Origin: Shewanella gelidimarina
GTDB taxonomy: Bacteria > Pseudomonadota > Gammaproteobacteria > Enterobacterales > Shewanellaceae
NCBI RefSeq assembly: GCF_023283945.1
Contig: NZ_JAKIKW010000023.1
Span: 1 to 64,000 of the forward strand
Length of the DNA: 64,000 nt
Direction: 5' to 3'
This document shows, in pieces, positions 61,440 through 64,000 of the stretch. The position numbers and the translations under genes were made by a program. Each line of letters starts with the position of its first letter. Positions within the stretch are counted from its first letter, which is position 1. Below the pieces are notes generated by a model. The model saw only the letters and a list, made by a program, of their open reading frames with translations. It made no database searches and was not told the DNA's origin.

Positions 61440-62534
61440 ATGAGTTATCAAATAGCAGTGTTGGCTGGAGATGGTATTGGTCCTGAAGTCATGGCTGAAG
61501 CCCGTAAAGTGCTAACGGCAATAGAAGCACGCTTTGCGCTTTCTATTGAATATACGGATTACGATGTTGGTGGCGCCGCTATTGATAATCAAGGTTGTCC
61601 GCTACCTGATGCAACTCTAAAAGGCTGCGAAGCCGCTGACGCTATTCTTTTTGGTTCAGTAGGCGGTCCTAAGTGGGAACACTTAGCGCCAAATGATCAA
61701 CCAGAGCGTGGAGCATTATTACCGCTGCGTGGCCACTTTGAACTGTTCTGTAATATGCGTCCGGCTAAATTACATGCTGGGCTTGAGCATATGTCACCGT
61801 TGCGCAGTGATATTTCATCGCGTGGATTCGATATACTTTGCGTGCGAGAACTCACCAGTGGTATCTATTTTGGTAAGCCTAAAGGCCGTCAGGGCGCAGG
61901 TGAAAACGAAGAAGCGTTTGATACCATGCGCTACAGCCGTAAAGAGATCACTCGCATCGCTAAAATTGCTTTTGAGACTGCTCAAGGTCGTCGCAAAAAA
62001 GTCACCTCAGTCGACAAAGCGAATGTATTAGCTTGTTCTGTGTTATGGCGTGAAGTGGTTGAAACAGTAGCGAAAGATTATCCAGATGTTGAGCTTGAAC
62101 ATATCTATATTGATAATGCGACCATGCAACTATTACGTCGTCCCAATGAGTTTGATGTGATGCTCTGCTCTAACTTATTTGGCGATATCATCTCTGACGA
62201 GATTGCCATGTTAACCGGCTCTATGGGCTTACTATCGTCTATCAGTATGAACAGTTCAGGTTTTGGCTTGTATGAGCCCGCTGGCGGCAGTGCGCCAGAT
62301 ATTGCTGGCCAAGGTATTGCCAATCCAGTGGCGCAGATTTTGTCTGCAGCTTTGTTATTGCGTCATAGCTTAAAGCAAGAAGCTGCCGCAACGGCGATAG
62401 AGTTAGCGGTAGGTAAAGCATTAGGTGACGGTTATTTAACCGGTGAGTTACTGCCAGCTGAGGAGCGTCACAATGCAAAATCAACCCGTGAAATGGGCGA
62501 TTATATTGCTCAGCTTGTAAGAGAAGGTGTTTAA
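61440..62534 (+). CDS. leuB: 3-isopropylmalate dehydrogenase
   Basis: The 364-residue NAD-dependent oxidative decarboxylase. I use the ATG at 61440 (GGAG 11 bases upstream); a GTG at 61428 overlaps the ribosome site. Motifs: IAVLAGDGIGPEVMAEARK, LFGSVGGPKWEHL, RELTSGIYFGKPKG, SVDKANVLACSVLWREVV, LFGDIISDEIAMLTGSMG, YEPAGGSAPDIAGQGIANP. It lies two codons before leuC. Confidence 0.97.
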   Translation: MSYQIAVLAGDGIGPEVMAEARKVLTAIEARFALSIEYTDYDVGGAAIDNQGCPLPDATLKGCEAADAILFGSVGGPKWEHLAPNDQPERGALLPLRGHFELFCNMRPAKLHAGLEHMSPLRSDISSRGFDILCVRELTSGIYFGKPKGRQGAGENEEAFDTMRYSRKEITRIAKIAFETAQGRRKKVTSVDKANVLACSVLWREVVETVAKDYPDVELEHIYIDNATMQLLRRPNEFDVMLCSNLFGDIISDEIAMLTGSMGLLSSISMNSSGFGLYEPAGGSAPDIAGQGIANPVAQILSAALLLRHSLKQEAAATAIELAVGKALGDGYLTGELLPAEERHNAKSTREMGDYIAQLVREGV

Positions 62535-62536
62535 CA

Positions 62537-63937
62537 ATGGCTAAGACGTTATATGAAAAGGTATGGGATGACCATATTGTGGTGGCGACAAAAGGTGAAG
62601 CGCCGATTATCTATGTCGATAGGCATCTGGTCCATGAAGTGACCTCGCCGCAGGCATTTAGTGGTTTGCAAGTTGCGGGTCGCAAAATGCGCGCGCCAGA
62701 AAAAACCTTTGCGACCATGGATCACAACACCTCTACCACCAGTGCCAGCTTAGATGCGTTAAGCCCTATGGCGCGTATTCAGGTGGAAACACTTGAGCGT
62801 AACTGTAAAGAATTTGGTGTGCGCCTTTATGATATTCACCATAAAAACCAAGGTATTGTGCATGTAATGGGCCCAGAGTTAGGCATTACCTTGCCGGGTA
62901 CCGTTATTGTTTGTGGTGATTCACATACCGCAACCCATGGTGCTTTTGGTGCATTAGCATTTGGTATTGGTACATCGGAAGTTGAACATGTGATGGCAAC
63001 GCAGACATTACGTCAGTTAAAAGCCAAGACCATGAAGATTGAAGTGCGTGGTCACGTTGCTGAAGGTATCACTGCTAAAGATATTGTGCTGGCGATTATC
63101 GGTAACATTGGTATGGATGGCGGTACCGGTTACGTTGTTGAATTCTGTGGTGAAGCAATTGAAGCACTCACGATGGAAGGTCGCATGACGGTATGTAATA
63201 TGGCTATCGAGATGGGAGCCAAAGCCGGCATGATTGCACCGGATGCCACCACGGCTGCGTACCTAAAGGGGCGTGAATTTGCACCCAAAGGTATTCATTG
63301 GGATCAAGCCATTGCGGCTTGGGCTGATTTAAAAACAGATACCGATGCCACGTTTGATGCCACTGTCGTACTAGAAGCAAGCGATATTGCCCCGCAGTTA
63401 ACCTGGGGGACCAATCCTGGGCAAGTGGTGGCGATTGATCAATTAGTGCCTAACCCTAGCGATGAAAGTAATTCTACCGCGCGTACCAGTATCGAGAAAG
63501 CGCTTCAGTATGTTGATTTGAGGGCGGGCACCTTAATGACAGATGTCGACATTAATAAGGTCTTTATTGGTTCATGTACTAACTCTCGTATTGAAGATCT
63601 TCGTGCAGCAGCAGAGCATGCCAAAGGACGTAAAGTAGCCCAAGGGGTTACTGCGATAGTGGTTCCAGGTTCAGGGCTGGTGAAGGAGCAAGCTGAAGCC
63701 GAAGGTTTAGACAAAATATTTTTGGATGCAGGCTTTGAGTGGCGTCTACCGGGTTGCTCTATGTGCTTAGCAATGAATGACGATAAGCTAGAAGCGGGTG
63801 ATCGCTGCGCATCGACGAGTAACCGTAACTTTGAAGGTCGACAAGGGCGAGGTAGCCGTACTCACTTGGTGAGTCCCGCTATGGCCGCTGCTGCAGCTAT
63901 TGCAGGTCATTTTGTTGATATCCGTAAACCTTACTAG
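62537..63937 (+). CDS. leuC: 3-isopropylmalate dehydratase large subunit
   Basis: The 466-residue aconitase-family [4Fe-4S] subunit. MDHNTSTTS, VCGDSHTATHGAFGALAFGI, then the cluster cysteines in GSCTNSRIEDLRAAAEHAKG and GCSMCLAMNDD, and FEGRQGRGSRTHLVSPAMAA. It forms the isomerase with LeuD. Confidence 0.97.
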   Translation: MAKTLYEKVWDDHIVVATKGEAPIIYVDRHLVHEVTSPQAFSGLQVAGRKMRAPEKTFATMDHNTSTTSASLDALSPMARIQVETLERNCKEFGVRLYDIHHKNQGIVHVMGPELGITLPGTVIVCGDSHTATHGAFGALAFGIGTSEVEHVMATQTLRQLKAKTMKIEVRGHVAEGITAKDIVLAIIGNIGMDGGTGYVVEFCGEAIEALTMEGRMTVCNMAIEMGAKAGMIAPDATTAAYLKGREFAPKGIHWDQAIAAWADLKTDTDATFDATVVLEASDIAPQLTWGTNPGQVVAIDQLVPNPSDESNSTARTSIEKALQYVDLRAGTLMTDVDINKVFIGSCTNSRIEDLRAAAEHAKGRKVAQGVTAIVVPGSGLVKEQAEAEGLDKIFLDAGFEWRLPGCSMCLAMNDDKLEAGDRCASTSNRNFEGRQGRGSRTHLVSPAMAAAAAIAGHFVDIRKPY

Positions 63938-63948
63938 AGAGTTAAGTT

Positions 63949-64000
63949 ATGCAACCATTTATTGCACACACTGGGCTTGCGGTTATCATTGATAGCGCAA
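63949..64000 (+). CDS. leuD: 3-isopropylmalate dehydratase small subunit (5' end only)
   Basis: The gene begins at the ATG at 63949, 11 bases after leuC, and is cut by the window edge after MQPFIAHTGLAVIIDSA. The order leuABCD and the FxxHTGxA start support LeuD. Confidence 0.9.
   Translation, partial: MQPFIAHTGLAVIIDSA

Overview
The window is chromosomal DNA of a Shewanella-like marine gammaproteobacterium. This rests on gene content and order (srkA-dsbA, zapB, yicC/rph-pyrE, slmA-dut-coaBC/radC-rpmB-rpmG, rarD-yigI/recQ, leuABCD) and on recognisable protein families; no database search was run. I see no rRNA, tRNA, CRISPR array or transposase gene.

Layout. 1-5 kb: secreted and membrane proteins, a SYLF lipid-binding protein, an S9 peptidase, a 220-bp MITE-like element and a seven-helix membrane protein that resembles the sensor half of an AraC-type regulator without its DNA-binding half. 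5.2-24.5 kb: a large exopolysaccharide/biofilm-type locus. A minus-strand gene train runs from a receiver-PP2C phosphatase through a STAS protein, a sugar-1-phosphate nucleotidyltransferase, an RsbW-like ATPase, a membrane processive GT2 synthase, three DUF3131 proteins, a secreted protein, a soluble GT2 enzyme, an HPt protein and a fourth DUF3131 protein to an outer-membrane barrel. Next to it lie a hybrid histidine kinase and a divergent PstS-like/porin pair. Together these can be read as one self-contained polymer machine carrying its own phosphorelay (hybrid kinase, HPt, REC-PP2C) and Ser-phosphorylation partner switch (PP2C, STAS, ATPase). This is the most interesting system in the window.

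24.7-32.7 kb: housekeeping and small genes (ygbA-like, an EP-repeat membrane protein, srkA, dsbA, zapB, an NhaC antiporter, rof, a DUF1223 protein) plus a candidate small RNA. 32.87-39.69 kb: a 6.8-kb mobilisable genomic island inserted at the 3' end of yicC. It carries a tyrosine integrase, AlpA, a DUF3987 protein, a MobV-type relaxase with a candidate oriT, and a membrane-TPR cargo protein. Both junctions encode the same last six residues of YicC with different synonymous codons, and yicC's probable old terminator is stranded on the far side of the island.

39.7-64 kb: yicC, rph, pyrE (with an attenuator), folE, then a tandem duplication of [folE 5' end + S9 peptidase]. The duplication left a folE fragment between two peptidase paralogues, with a perfectly homogenised 304-bp block. 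After that come slmA, dut, coaBC, radC, rpmB, rpmG, argA (preceded by two ARG boxes 21 bp apart), a PH-domain protein, rarD, yigI, recQ, a TPR/degenerate-GGDEF membrane protein, and the leu operon with a Leu/Ile-rich leader peptide and attenuator. leuD is cut by the window end.
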